A stretch of DNA of 64,000 bases, taken from Paraburkholderia susongensis. Its GTDB lineage: Bacteria > Pseudomonadota > Gammaproteobacteria > Burkholderiales > Burkholderiaceae. This document shows positions 37,278-48,007 of the stretch, one piece after another. A program made the translations under genes and the position numbers. The first letter of the stretch is position 1. Each line of letters starts with the position of its first letter. Where the stretch lies: positions 434,001 through 498,000 of the forward strand of contig NZ_FXAT01000003.1 of assembly GCF_900177725.1 (NCBI RefSeq), in the 5' to 3' direction. The notes under the pieces were generated by a model. That model did no database searches. It was not told the origin of the DNA and saw nothing but the letters and a program-made list of their open reading frames with translations.

Positions 37278-37940
37278 CTAGGTATCCATGCAGTGGTTGT
37301 ACAACCAGCGCCAACCGCATGTCGAATATTTCATGCGGCTGTTCGAATTTTGGCACAGACGTAGGCCGGGAGCTAACCACACTCAACGAGACCGTTGCGG
37401 TTGTCGAGAATTCCTGCCACGTTGAAGGGGGGCCTCCGCCCTATGGACCGGGTTTGCAATTTATTCGGACGCCATCGATTGACCACGCGTGCTAGCCGAC
37501 GCCCCAACGCGCAAGACGCAGGTGCTCGGGCGCCGCCGGGAAAGAACTCTCGTATGTGATGCCCTTGGCGCGCGACGCAGCATGATTTTGACTACCCGCC
37601 CAACCTGTCTCGATGGCAGTGCAAGAAGTTCATTTGCGGCATCAGGTGAGAGCGTACAAACTGCGTACGCCAGGCGCGCGACGGTCTGTTGCGCTTTGGC
37701 ACGATGCCCGGTTGCCTGTCGCCTAATGCCGATGTGGTGATAGCGGATACGACCGCTCCGTTCAACCGAGCGGATAGATGTAGCATCCGTGTCGCCCACC
37801 AGCGAACGGGCGTTAGCATCGCGGCGCTTTGACGTACGGTTCATAGTTCAGATTCCCCAGGTTATCGCTTTCGCGCGTAGTGACGCTGAATATCCGGCAG
37901 GTGGAGTTCGCCACGTCAATCCAGGACCGCCTTCGTGCGC
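37278..37940. other. 663-bp region without a confident gene
   Basis: The open frames here (for example 37461-37844 on the minus strand) have low-complexity, Arg-rich translations without domain character. It may be decayed cargo between the TIR gene and the tns operon. Confidence 0.5.
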
Positions 37941-38276
37941 TCACGTGGCATCGTCATCATCCACACCACCAAGAAAGCAGTCAGTGACGTCGATGTAGGA
38001 CGTCACCTCGTACATTTCGCGCCACCGCATCCAGACATACTCGGCCTGGACCGACCAGCCTTGCTGACCGACAAGCTCATAGATGCGCCCTGTTTGGGTC
38101 GTCCCCCGCATACTCGCCGCATCGAATGTCGCTATCGGTGAACTGACGCGGCCCGAGCGGTCAAACATATCAACGCCGACAAAATGCCGGCTTCCGTCTG
38201 GCAGCTCGAAGATGCGCCATTGAGATAGCGGAATCCTCGACAATTCGGAAGCGGGGCGTGGTCTCCAGATGGGCAT
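37941..38276 (-). CDS. small unknown protein, fifth gene of the tns operon
   Basis: 111 residues (MPIWRPRPASELSRIPLSQW...), acidic at the C-terminus (GGVDDDDAT). It starts 22 nt after the tniQ stop. GGAGGTC precedes a double ATG at 38279/38276; the second has the better spacing. It contains a compact stretch, WRIFELPDGSRHFVGVDMFDRSGRVSSPIATFD, that reads like a small beta-barrel or SH3-like fold (guess). The position suggests a transposition accessory or regulator, but it matches no Tns protein I know. Confidence 0.6.
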   Translation of the reverse strand: MPIWRPRPASELSRIPLSQWRIFELPDGSRHFVGVDMFDRSGRVSSPIATFDAASMRGTTQTGRIYELVGQQGWSVQAEYVWMRWREMYEVTSYIDVTDCFLGGVDDDDAT

Positions 38277-38298
38277 CATGACCTCCAATGCAAAGAAG

Positions 38299-40137
38299 TT
38301 ACGCTGCAGGAACGAACAGGTCGTGACCAGCTCTCGCTCCAATCACAGCGAGCCGACCGAGGTCCGCGATACGAACCAGCCCGCCTCGAGTGGCACCGTC
38401 AGATAGCCGTTGCGCGCCGACCAGTTCAATGCCGTGCAGCAACCGCGACAACGCGGATGACTTTGTGCCCATCGCACGGGCTAGGTCCGCCAGCGGCACA
38501 TAGGTCTGTCTGAACGCGAGCAGTTGATTGGGCAACACGACGCGGCAAGGCTGCCCGCGAAGCTGAATCGACTCCGAATCAAGCAGGCCTTCGCCAATCC
38601 AGTGTGAGACGGTTTCCCATTTCCATCCCGTGACTTTCGTCAACTGCTGGATGGACATCCCTGACTCGAGCAGCGGCGTGCCGAAGTATTCGGCGACATC
38701 CGAACGCCGGAATACCATGTCACCCAATGTCCGGCCGCGCGCGACAGCTCTCACATGACCGGCGGCAATGGCCTGCATCAGGGAGTGAATGGCCTGCTTG
38801 TCGCCTAGTCTCCGGCTCGTCAATGCTGACCACGCGAGCTTTGCGTCATCCGCGATAGCTGCTGGTTCCGCCGTATGGTTCACGTGCGTATACAAGTCCA
38901 GTACGGACTGGCGCTCGACCTGGCCAGCCTTGAACAGGTCCTCACGCCAGCGCACATCCGACAGGACGACCTTGGCAGCCATCATATTGGCAAGTACCGA
39001 CTGAGGTATGCCCGCCAGTTCACACGCGTGCTCATCCGAAATCCACTCTGCGCGCCGCTGCTGAATACGCGCTACTTCCGCACGAGGAATTTCGTAAATC
39101 TGCCCTCGGGTTCCGAGGCGACGAGTGCGGAAGCTGCACTCACCCATTTCCATCGACTTACGCAGACGGGACGCGCTGACGCCGATGGCCCTGGCTGCAT
39201 CTGGCAACCGCACATAGTCCGTCGCCTCTTCGGCCATGGATTTCGCCGCATCCATCCCAAGCACACCGTCGAACTTCTCTGCCGCGACTTCAATGACCAC
39301 CTGAATGAATGGCTCGAGCGCGGTGCCAACACAAAGCAGGCGCAGGCTGGCGTACCAGGGGCCAAGCAACGAGTTGAGCGTGCGGGCATCCTGCTTTCCA
39401 GTAGCGATGCGTTGCTCGACATGACTCCGGAATCCGGTCGGCCAGTCTTGCAGGAGCGTCTCCAGGGGCGAGAGGAATTCGACTGCTTCGGTGATAGATT
39501 TCGGGAGCGCCGCACCGCGATGTACTGCAGGAGCTGTGGGGTCTGCATGCAGGCACAACGTTCGAACCAGCTTTGCCAGACTGCTGGTGTCGACGTGATG
39601 CAAAGCAGGCGCAACACCACCAGACTGTTTGCCCGAGGTACCAATCAGAGTTGAGAGCCAGTGCTGGGCCGGCGTTGAGGCAACTCCCGGAAGTCGACAC
39701 AGGTCTGCACCGCAATCGCACTGGTCGATGTGGTACCGATGCGGCGAAAGATACTCCCCACATTCGTGGCACTGGTCGACCAGATGGATTCTGTGCTTTG
39801 GACAAGCTGTGACGTAGGTGTGCTCCCAGTAGTGCCGCAGATAACGGTCTTCCGCCAGGCAGGCTGGGCACACTGCATCAGCTTGGGCGCGATGCAAGCG
39901 TCCCCAGCCACGGCACGTTGCATCCTGATGGCTTGCGAAGTGCGTCCACGCGCTTTCGAGCCCGAGCCGTGATGCAACGAAATCGGCATGGCCGAGCAGC
40001 GCGCTGTGATTGCGCTGTACGCCGGCGAGCCCAGCAAGTTCGCGCCAGTTCGACAGGATGTTGTCCGTGACGAGCCGGCGATAGTAGCCGAGTCCGGATT
40101 CGTCGTCTTTCGGTGCGTAGGTAACCGCGAGGCTCAT
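38299..40137 (-). CDS. tniQ: TniQ/TnsD-type target-site selection protein
   Basis: 612 residues. The N-terminal TniQ domain (ESGLGYYRRLVTDNILSNWREL) is followed by two zinc-binding pairs of the TnsD type: C90/C93 (CPACLAEDRYLRHYWEH) with C112/H115 (CPKHRIHL), and C123/C126 (CHECG) with C140/C142. The rest is helix-turn-helix-rich, as expected for a sequence-specific DNA reader (ARAIGVSASRLRKSMEMGE; QLTKVTGWKWETVSHWIGEG). It should bind the attachment site and recruit TnsC. ATG 40137 overlaps the tnsC stop by 4 nt. Given the insertion point, the likely target is the gyrB 3' end. Confidence 0.88.
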   Translation of the reverse strand: MSLAVTYAPKDDESGLGYYRRLVTDNILSNWRELAGLAGVQRNHSALLGHADFVASRLGLESAWTHFASHQDATCRGWGRLHRAQADAVCPACLAEDRYLRHYWEHTYVTACPKHRIHLVDQCHECGEYLSPHRYHIDQCDCGADLCRLPGVASTPAQHWLSTLIGTSGKQSGGVAPALHHVDTSSLAKLVRTLCLHADPTAPAVHRGAALPKSITEAVEFLSPLETLLQDWPTGFRSHVEQRIATGKQDARTLNSLLGPWYASLRLLCVGTALEPFIQVVIEVAAEKFDGVLGMDAAKSMAEEATDYVRLPDAARAIGVSASRLRKSMEMGECSFRTRRLGTRGQIYEIPRAEVARIQQRRAEWISDEHACELAGIPQSVLANMMAAKVVLSDVRWREDLFKAGQVERQSVLDLYTHVNHTAEPAAIADDAKLAWSALTSRRLGDKQAIHSLMQAIAAGHVRAVARGRTLGDMVFRRSDVAEYFGTPLLESGMSIQQLTKVTGWKWETVSHWIGEGLLDSESIQLRGQPCRVVLPNQLLAFRQTYVPLADLARAMGTKSSALSRLLHGIELVGAQRLSDGATRGGLVRIADLGRLAVIGARAGHDLFVPAA

Positions 40138-41123
40138 TGCACGGCCTCCGGCTGGTTATTGATGATGGGCGCAGCCAGGTCGTTGTCACGCATCACCTGC
40201 AAAAATGCCTGATGCAGTGCGGCGGGAGCGATTGCGTTCTCAACCGTATTTGGGTTTTCGAATGCCGGGAAATTGGGAGAACCGGTTGCGGTGACCCCCT
40301 TGAGGGCCGCCTGGCAATCGGCAAACGTCAACGTACGTGGGGCCTCGGCAGCCATCCTGTCCGCGAGCTCCTGCATGAATCGACTCACGATGCCAATCAG
40401 TCCCCCGCTTAGCAAATAGCACTGGTACGTGAGTGCGGTGGGAGATAACGCAATGGGAAACCCATGGTCAGCGAAGAGATTGGCGAAAGCGGCGACGCAA
40501 GAATGAAACGCGCCCATGTCACCGGCGATACGGGAGTCGTAGGGCAGAAGCAGACGCGTTGCGGATGCGCGTAGGCGCAACTGTTCGTTGTTGTCGAACA
40601 GGATTTTCAGACGCGGCACGCCAAAGAAGAACAAGGTCAGATTGTGCGAATCGGCCAATGCCTTGAACCAGTCGGCGGCAGCTCGCACCGGGACACGCGA
40701 ACCTTCTTCTACGAGGTGGCTGGCCTCTTCGAAAATAATCACCCGCGTACCGACCAGCCTCAGCTGCTCGAGCATGCGGGTGCGCATGGCTCCGGGAGTA
40801 ATACTGCGCTGAACAGGCATGCCAAGTGCAGCAACCACGCTCTTCGGCAATTCCAGCGTTGTGGCCGGAGTCGGAACAGGAACGACGAGTACCGGAACTC
40901 GGCGCCGCCCATCAATCTTCGGTTCGTCGAATTCGCGCACCAGCGCATTGACGAGCATGCTCTTGCCCACGCGTGAGGGGCCCATGATTCGTTCGATGCG
41001 ACTTGCACGGCCAGCGAGCGCATTTTCGACACGCTGCTTGAGCGGCTGAAAATGCTCCATGAAGTGCGGGTGCGGAAGCTCGCAGGTTTCGATGGCGACG
41101 AGCAATTTTTGGGCGGGTGTCAA
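40134..41123 (-). CDS. tnsC: TnsC-type AAA+ transposition regulator
   Basis: 329 residues, AAA+ ATPase of the TniB/TnsC family. Walker A GPSRVGKS at 48-55, Walker B RVIIFEEASHLV near 130, and a sensor-like stretch LTLFFFGVPRLK. It would form filaments on target DNA and bridge TniQ with the transposase. It is shorter than E. coli Tn7 TnsC (555) and similar to the compact TnsC of CRISPR-associated and Tn5053-like elements. It overlaps tnsB and tniQ by ATGA at both ends. Confidence 0.9.
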   Translation of the reverse strand: MTPAQKLLVAIETCELPHPHFMEHFQPLKQRVENALAGRASRIERIMGPSRVGKSMLVNALVREFDEPKIDGRRRVPVLVVPVPTPATTLELPKSVVAALGMPVQRSITPGAMRTRMLEQLRLVGTRVIIFEEASHLVEEGSRVPVRAAADWFKALADSHNLTLFFFGVPRLKILFDNNEQLRLRASATRLLLPYDSRIAGDMGAFHSCVAAFANLFADHGFPIALSPTALTYQCYLLSGGLIGIVSRFMQELADRMAAEAPRTLTFADCQAALKGVTATGSPNFPAFENPNTVENAIAPAALHQAFLQVMRDNDLAAPIINNQPEAVQ

Positions 41124-43132
41124 ATCAACTCCTCTCCGCTATTGCGGTTCAGGATGGTAAGCGGAGGCATGTCGGCAAATGACGCGGTGGCCGACGGGGC
41201 TGCGGATGGCCCGGATTGCGGCGGAGGCGCAAACGGATGCGGTGGCGGCGTTGGCCGCCGGGTCGCGCGCCTGGTGGCCTGAGTTTCTTTGGTGCGAGCC
41301 TTGGTTTCCTGGTTTTGCTGACGCCGACTCGGTCGCTTGCGCTTCGGAGCCAGTGCGTCAGACATGACCTCCCGGTGCAGGTCATGGTCGAACTTTTCAG
41401 CCTGAGGAGCGAGTTTCAAAACTGCCCTGTGCTTTTTGAATTTTTCCTTGGCTTCTGCAAACGAGTACGCAGGCGTCTCATTTGTCATGAGTTCGTTCTT
41501 CAGCTCGACAAGGGGAACGTCATCGCCTTCGTAGATATAGACCTCGCGAAAATCGTCAAGGTTGTACAGCACATGCAGATACTGCTGCTCGCCATACTTT
41601 GCAATCAGGCCAGGCAGGTTATCGCCCTTGAAATGGAACCCGTCAATCGTGATGCCTGTCTTGCCATTCGGTTTGCGCTCGGCATGCGAGTAAAGCGCTG
41701 CGAGCCATTCGGCTCGCGATGGAGGCAGCGAAATCGCGTAGCATGCGGATTCGAAATACTTCCAGCGCTCGTAGGGAGTATCTCCCTCAAGCGATTCAGA
41801 GAGCACCACGTCCCATTGAAGGCGTTCGAGCGGCTTGTGAATCCACTTCTCGTAGTACCAGCGGACAATCCAACGTTCGAGCTCTTCCTTCGTCTTGAAG
41901 TGGTCGCCCAGCTTGACCGGGTCGCGTGTTCCGTCCTCATCGTCAAATCTCGTACTGCCGGTGAGCTTGCCGATGACTTCCTTTAGCGAGCGATTCAGGC
42001 GCTCAACGAAGGGCTTTTCCTGCCCAGCCCGGCCCCGGCAATACCGGGTCTCCGTTCCGAGTTTCTCAAGGCTATCGATGCGAGCCGATTTGTTTTCCGG
42101 ACCGTTGTCGAAAACCAGGAGACCGGGCGTCCCGCAGATGTTCATCTCATGGTCGACACCCAGCTCTTTGAGCCGCTTCAGCTTGAGCGGGGCCATGTAC
42201 ATTTCGATGCATGCGAGCGCATCGCGTTCGGTCGGCGACCCTACAACCAGGCGCCAGCCAAGTGGATAGCTCGTCGCACAATCAATGGCATGTATCAGCC
42301 AGAGGTCGCTGGTGACCCCATCTTCCGTTTCGACATAGAACGGCAGATGCACGGCATCCTGTTCGACACGCTGGAACGGCAGGTCAGCGATGATGCGCTT
42401 CGCTGCGATAGATTTGCCCGCAATCGCGTCTTCGGGAAGCATCCGGTCGTGCTCCGGGTCCGCGGAGAGATAGCGCTGAATGGTTTTCTGGACAAACCTG
42501 AGACTGATTGGGCGCGCGACTCTAGGGTGGAGCTCGCCATGCACCCGCATGTTGACTTCGTTCAGAACATCCACAAGCGTCAAACGCGAGTGTGGAACCA
42601 GGTAGAGCTGCTCGGCAACGACACAAATCGCGTTGACGACTTCGATGGGGTGCCGCAACGAACGGTTTCCCTGATTTGCCTTACCGCGCAGCATCGGTTC
42701 GCCGGTCAGGTCGCGTTCACGATACCGGTACATCGTTGCCTGCCTGGGGAGCGTGCGTGAATTCTTTGAGGCGTTCTTCTGATATTCATCGGCCATCAAC
42801 TGATAGGCATGCCGAAAGCTGACGCCACGCTGTTTCTGAATCTCCTTGATTCTCCCCATGATTTTGCGGGCGAACTGATTGCTCTCGTGCAGCACGGCAT
42901 CATCAGGTTGTGCTGCAAGGCTGTAGCGCGGCTTGCCAGCGCGCAGCACAGTTATCTTCCCGTGATAAATTTCGTCGTGAATTTCCGCGATTGGAATGTA
43001 CCGGTCCTGCCTTTCCGTGGAATCGAATACCTTGATGCATCCGCCGTGCGGATGCGGGTCCAGCACCTCCATGTAAGCATCGTGGTTTCGCGATGGGGCG
43101 AGCCGGTCGCGCAGCTGTAACGTGGTAATCAT
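41120..43132 (-). CDS. tnsB: TnsB-type DDE transposase
   Basis: 670 residues. The catalytic triad is visible as D284 (HAIDCATSYPLGW), D342 (LLVFDNGPENKS) and E377 (FVERLNRSLKE), a D-D-35-E spacing. N-terminal helix-turn-helix regions precede the core and would bind the end repeats; the C-terminal tail is Pro/Thr/Arg-rich and would contact TnsC. It joins the 3' ends to target DNA. ATG 43132 (MITTLQLRDRLAPSRN) overlaps the tnsA stop by ATGA. The earlier in-frame 59 codons overlap tnsA and are not used. Confidence 0.92.
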   Translation of the reverse strand: MITTLQLRDRLAPSRNHDAYMEVLDPHPHGGCIKVFDSTERQDRYIPIAEIHDEIYHGKITVLRAGKPRYSLAAQPDDAVLHESNQFARKIMGRIKEIQKQRGVSFRHAYQLMADEYQKNASKNSRTLPRQATMYRYRERDLTGEPMLRGKANQGNRSLRHPIEVVNAICVVAEQLYLVPHSRLTLVDVLNEVNMRVHGELHPRVARPISLRFVQKTIQRYLSADPEHDRMLPEDAIAGKSIAAKRIIADLPFQRVEQDAVHLPFYVETEDGVTSDLWLIHAIDCATSYPLGWRLVVGSPTERDALACIEMYMAPLKLKRLKELGVDHEMNICGTPGLLVFDNGPENKSARIDSLEKLGTETRYCRGRAGQEKPFVERLNRSLKEVIGKLTGSTRFDDEDGTRDPVKLGDHFKTKEELERWIVRWYYEKWIHKPLERLQWDVVLSESLEGDTPYERWKYFESACYAISLPPSRAEWLAALYSHAERKPNGKTGITIDGFHFKGDNLPGLIAKYGEQQYLHVLYNLDDFREVYIYEGDDVPLVELKNELMTNETPAYSFAEAKEKFKKHRAVLKLAPQAEKFDHDLHREVMSDALAPKRKRPSRRQQNQETKARTKETQATRRATRRPTPPPHPFAPPPQSGPSAAPSATASFADMPPLTILNRNSGEELI

Positions 43133-43920
43133 CCGTTCATCCCCCGAGCGGTTTCCATTTCTTCGATGAGGTACAGGTGCGAGAGGTCGCCGTATGCCAG
43201 GCTGACTTCGAGCGTTGAACAGATGGTGTGATGCGCGATGTCGGCCGAGATGACGCCGCCGACGAGCAGCACAGGAATCACGCCTGGAAGGAGCTGGACC
43301 TCCGCGCACAATGCGCCGACCGATATGGGACCGCTCTCGCAGCGACGCGTGACTCGCGCAACGAGTTCATCGGTCAGCCAGGCATCGAGCCGATGGATGG
43401 CCTGCTTCAGGACTCCAGGGTTCATCCGCAGCGGGTTCCTGCCGTTTTTGGGAACGACAACACTGCGCAACGGATAGCCATTGGCCGCCAGAATGGGGCG
43501 CGCACGTGCGATTTTGTCCCAGTAGACGTCGTCGCCTTCGTTGCCTTCGCCCTTGACCTCAATGGCTTGATGCAAGCCATCCGTCCAGTCGACGCTGAAG
43601 TCCGGCGTGTAGAACTTCGGGCCAGGAATTTCACGATGCTTGTGCCACGCCGTCCGAACCGCGTCCCGCGTGAAAAGCATGCGCTGGTCAATCAGGTCAA
43701 CGGTAAACGGCTGTGGCTGGAACGCTTTGACTCGCGGGTCGATGATGAGCAGATGCGCAACCAGCCGCTCGTTGTTGAGCTCGACTTTGATGTGCCCGCC
43801 AGCTTTTTCGCTGAACAAGCTGTTGCGCGGCTTGCCGTATGTCGGTGCGGTTTCGCGAACGCCGCTGTTGGCGGAATTCAGACGGCCGCGGCGGCCGTAG
43901 GTGTAGGCGACGCGACTCAT
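43129..43920 (-). CDS. tnsA: TnsA-type endonuclease
   Basis: 263 residues. The N-terminal endonuclease fold contains E51 (KVELNNERLVAHLLIIDPRVKAFQPQP), D107 (YTPDFSVDWTDG) and E121-V-K123 (AIEVKGEG), the triad that cuts the 5' strands at transposon ends. Its presence means excision is by double-strand cut-and-paste rather than replicative cointegration. The C-terminal winged-helix part carries the partner-binding region. AGGAGG lies 7 nt before ATG 43920. First gene of the tns operon. Confidence 0.88.
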   Translation of the reverse strand: MSRVAYTYGRRGRLNSANSGVRETAPTYGKPRNSLFSEKAGGHIKVELNNERLVAHLLIIDPRVKAFQPQPFTVDLIDQRMLFTRDAVRTAWHKHREIPGPKFYTPDFSVDWTDGLHQAIEVKGEGNEGDDVYWDKIARARPILAANGYPLRSVVVPKNGRNPLRMNPGVLKQAIHRLDAWLTDELVARVTRRCESGPISVGALCAEVQLLPGVIPVLLVGGVISADIAHHTICSTLEVSLAYGDLSHLYLIEEMETARGMNG

Positions 43921-44815
43921 CGTGCGCCTCCTGCCGTCAGATGCCGCCTGGTCCAAGAAATGCGAGGGGTGGTGATGGGCGCAGCCATGCCAACCAGTCG
44001 GGCCCGGTTTGGTGATGTGGCGAGGTGATGTCGGTCGTACACGATGCAGTTCAACGAGTGAGTACCTGCAGTGCTAACGACACGATTTTTGGGAAATTTA
44101 TTGGCCAAATGGCCGGCGCGACAGACGTTACACGAGCAAAGTCTTGCCCTGTCTACGATGTCTAGCGTGAAAATATTTTTCGCGTTACAGGCTTGTGCGA
44201 CGAACGTTACAGGCCCGTAACGCCGACGTGACAAGCCTGTAGTAGAAACGTTACAGACCCAATATTTACTTGTGTAAAAACAATGTGTTGGGTGGTGTGA
44301 GGCTGGGTGACATATGCACGCTGAGCGTGCCTTTCGGCTCGTTTGAAAGGGGAAAGCCGCCGTCAGACGCGACGACACATGAGCGGTGTTCTGGTTCAGG
44401 ATGCCCGCCCCATGCACACCCAATATGGTGAAGAATACGCAAGCATTTTTCTTCACCGCCCGCAGGACCGGGCCCCGCTGCACAGCATCGAAAGTGACCT
44501 GCCTCATCGCCCGCTCCGACGTTTCGTACCCTCTCATAAATAGGGGCATGACCGCATGGGCGGGTCGGCATTACGTTCGCAGGCGCATTCTCAAAACTGC
44601 TCGTCGGCATTGCACCGACGCGTGTTTACCGTAGCAAATCGTAGATTTTTTTCAAGTTTGACGGTTAACGTGGAGGTACTTCTCTTTTGTGCTCGCCTGT
44701 CGTTTTGCGGTTCGAGTCGTTCTTCGCTGCGCCATAGGTAAAATCAGTCTGACCCGACTCATTGCACTTTATGCAATGGGCGATATACGAATACTTGCCG
44801 CACCTACGGACACCA
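43921..44815. other. 895-bp divergent region between tnsA and hsdM
   Basis: The long frame 43917-44549 on the minus strand has no protein-like features. The region holds the CGTTACAGGC repeat cluster (44126-44257) and a 9-bp inverted repeat GGTGAAGAA (44427-44435) / TTCTTCACC (44449-44457). It is the likely control region of both operons. Confidence 0.55.
44126..44257. repeat. cluster of CGTTACAGGC-type repeats upstream of tnsA
   Basis: CGTTACA-type cores occur at 44126, 44183, 44205 and 44249 (plus strand). An inverted copy at 44227-44242 (CGTGACAAGCCTGTAG) has the extended form shared with 44183 (ACAGGCTTGT). Five copies in 132 bp upstream of the transposition operon look like operator sites for a repressor or transposition protein. 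Confidence 0.6.
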
Positions 44816-46650
<1,835 letters not shown>

Positions 46651-46654
<4 letters not shown>

Positions 46655-47922
46655 GCTTGCCTCAATACACGCGTTACAAAGACAGTGGTGTCCAGTGGCT
46701 CGGCAACCTACCAACGCACTGGAAGGTGTGGCCGTTTAAACAGCTTGTGGACATTCAAAATGGGGCGGACCACAAATCTATTGAACAGTCGGAGGGTTTC
46801 CCTGTCATTGGGTCCGGAGGACCATTTTCATTTGCATCAGACTATCTGTACGACGGCGAAGCTGTACTGCTGGGTCGTAAGGGTACGATTGACAAGCCGC
46901 TCTACGTGACCGGGAAATTTTGGACGGTCGATACGATGTACTGGTCGAAAATCCGGCCAGGTATCTGCGGAAAATTTGCGTACTACACGGCGCTCACCAT
47001 TCCCTTCGACTACTACTCGACGAATACCGCTCTTCCGAGCATGACAAAAAGTGCATTGAATGCACATTTGATTGCATACCCGCCATCAGAAGAACAAGCA
47101 GCTATCGCCGCTTTCCTTGACCACGAAACCGACCAAATCGACGTGCTGATTGCCGAGCAGGAAAAGCTCCTCAGTCTGCTGGCAGAAAAACGTCAGGCGA
47201 CCATCTCGCATGCTGTCACACGTGGACTCAATCCGGATGTGCCGATGAAGAGTTCGGAGGTGGAGTGGTTGGGAGACGTGCCGGCGCATTGGGAAATTCG
47301 ACGTCTCAAATCGCTAAGTCACTTGGTAACCAGCGGGCCTCGTGGATGGTCGGAGCGAATTTCCGAAACCGGAAGTATCTTCGTTCAGAGTGGCGATTTG
47401 AACGATTCACTAGGTATCGAATTTACGTCGGCCAAGAGGGTCCTTGCGGAAGATGATGCTGAGTCAGCTCGAGCAAAATTGCTCGATGGAGACATCGTCG
47501 TATGCATTACTGGGGCAAAGACTGGCAACGTTGCCGTATGTTCTTCTGTTCCAGAGGATTCGTACATCAATCAACATTTGTGTCTTGTCCGTCCGCTGCG
47601 CAACATTCTTCCATTGTTTCTCGGGGCGGCACTGAAGAGCACGGTTGGGCAAACTCAGCTTCTTCTTTTTCAATACGGGCTCAAGCAGGGTCTAAGTCTC
47701 GACAACGTCAAAGAAGTCCTGGTTGCGCTGCCTCCACTATTGGAGCAAGAGGCCATTTTGAGCTTTCTTTCTGTAGAGACAAAAAAGTTACGCCTGCTCA
47801 GCGAAGCCGCCGAGCAGGCCATAATTTTATTGAAAGAGCGCCGCAGCGCCCTGATTTCCGCCGCCGTTACCGGCAAAATCGATGTCCGCGAGCACCATGC
47901 AGTACAAGCAGTTGCAGCCTGA
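46651..47922 (+). CDS. hsdS: type I restriction-modification system, specificity subunit
   Basis: 423 residues with the two-fold HsdS plan. The first target-recognition domain is introduced by [22 protein letters not shown] and ends in the conserved helix [43 protein letters not shown]. The second is introduced by [22 protein letters not shown] and ends in [24 protein letters not shown]. The two domains read different half-sites, so the recognition sequence cannot be predicted here. GC content is lower than in hsdM and hsdR, as expected for fast-evolving specificity genes. It overlaps hsdM by 4 nt. Confidence 0.94.
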
Positions 47923-48007
47923 CTGAAGAGACCTGTCACCGCGACAGCGGCAGGTCTTTCTTCATCCAGCTACAGGTAGGTAAGAACGAGGCAGACCGGG
48001 ATACAGC

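Noticed and set aside
37461..37844. 127-codon minus-strand frame between the TIR and tns genes
   Set aside because: Arg/Ser-rich, no ribosome site, no recognisable fold. Kept only as an unassigned gap.
44126..44257. CRISPR array reading of the CGTTACAGGC repeats
   Set aside because: Copies are only about 10 bp, irregularly spaced and in both orientations. No cas gene is present in the element.
43917..44549. 210-codon minus-strand frame upstream of tnsA
   Set aside because: Its end overlaps the tnsA start, the composition is not protein-like, and it runs through the repeat cluster. Treated as control region.
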